NCBI GenBank assembly: GCA_964589175.1
Contig: CAZPRY010000025.1
Span: 1 to 61,762 of the forward strand
Length of the DNA: 61,762 nt
Direction: 5' to 3'
Source of the DNA: CAZPRY01 sp964589175
GTDB taxonomy: Bacteria; Fidelibacterota; UBA2242
Both the position numbers and the translations under genes were made by a program. The notes beneath the pieces are model-generated. The model was given only the letters and a program-made list of their open reading frames with translations, was not told the origin of the DNA and did no database searches. Shown here one piece after another: positions 61,716 to 61,762 of this stretch (the first letter of the stretch is position 1; each line of letters begins with the position of its first letter).

Positions 61716-61762
61716 CGATTCTCAGAATAAATGTCCTATGATTTACAAATAGAAGAGACAGC

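Noticed and set aside
1..61762. tRNA or rRNA genes
   Set aside because: No stretch with tRNA-like or rRNA-like conserved sequence was noticed; a tRNAscan-type search would be needed to exclude them formally.

Overview
The window reads as chromosomal DNA of an uncultured-type bacterium of the FCB superphylum (the Calditrichota / KSB1 / Ignavibacteria neighbourhood). The pointers are a type IX secretion C-terminal sorting domain with the QNFPNPFNP signature on a gingipain-like peptidase, dockerin-type calcium repeats in secreted peptidases, a bacterial group II GGGP synthase, the split glycine decarboxylase subunit gcvPA, and an animal-like histidine degradation set (FTCD fusion, long urocanase). 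A flavodiiron protein and EFR1-type ferredoxin suggest an anaerobe or microaerophile. The phylum call is inference; no rRNA or tRNA gene was seen.

Layout. 1-862: edge of a hypothetical gene, perhaps frameshifted, and a gene-free stretch. 863-16108 (minus): one long, tightly packed run of 18 genes starting from a good promoter in front of efp: efp, accB, accC, gcvH, gcvPA, GGGP synthase, gmhA, xerD, M50 peptidase, small membrane protein, ftcD, mutL, miaA, MBOAT acyltransferase, its SGNH partner, LapA-like protein and a truncated esterase. 16279-25102: CehA-type metallohydrolase, two small minus-strand genes, hutI diverging from a frameshifted peptidoglycan amidase and hutU, then a flavodiiron protein with two small companions. 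25136-28216: NhaC antiporter diverging from lptG. 28443-33171 (minus): hpf, hprK, a sugar nucleotidyltransferase, metK, ahcY. 33276-38955 (minus): ileS, dksA-like, rluD, xerC. 39130-47270 (minus): HtrA protease, C25 and M14 secreted peptidases, a helix-hairpin-helix protein. 47383-51968 (minus): COQ7-like diiron protein, GNAT enzyme, pgi, EFR1 ferredoxin. 52083-54218 (plus): DUF362 protein and mutM. 54213-55380 (minus): an AT-rich toxin-antitoxin cassette. 55749-61715: lipoprotein-type peptide deformylase, HEAT-like protein, unusual iron-ADH, 7TM-PAS protein, DUF1801-like protein and a CoiA-like nuclease.

The most interesting locus is 54177-55556. A two-gene cassette (XRE helix-turn-helix fused to a Panacea/DUF4065-like domain, followed by a RelE-like toxin) sits between two nearly identical 32-bp copies of the 3' end of mutM, as if it had integrated into the zinc-finger codons of mutM and restored the gene with its own 3' end. 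The displaced original mutM tail survives downstream. A second, decayed RelE-like toxin tail lies 1 kb away at 56508-56607. No integrase is visible, so this may be a minimal site-specific carrier of toxin-antitoxin modules or the remnant of a larger element.
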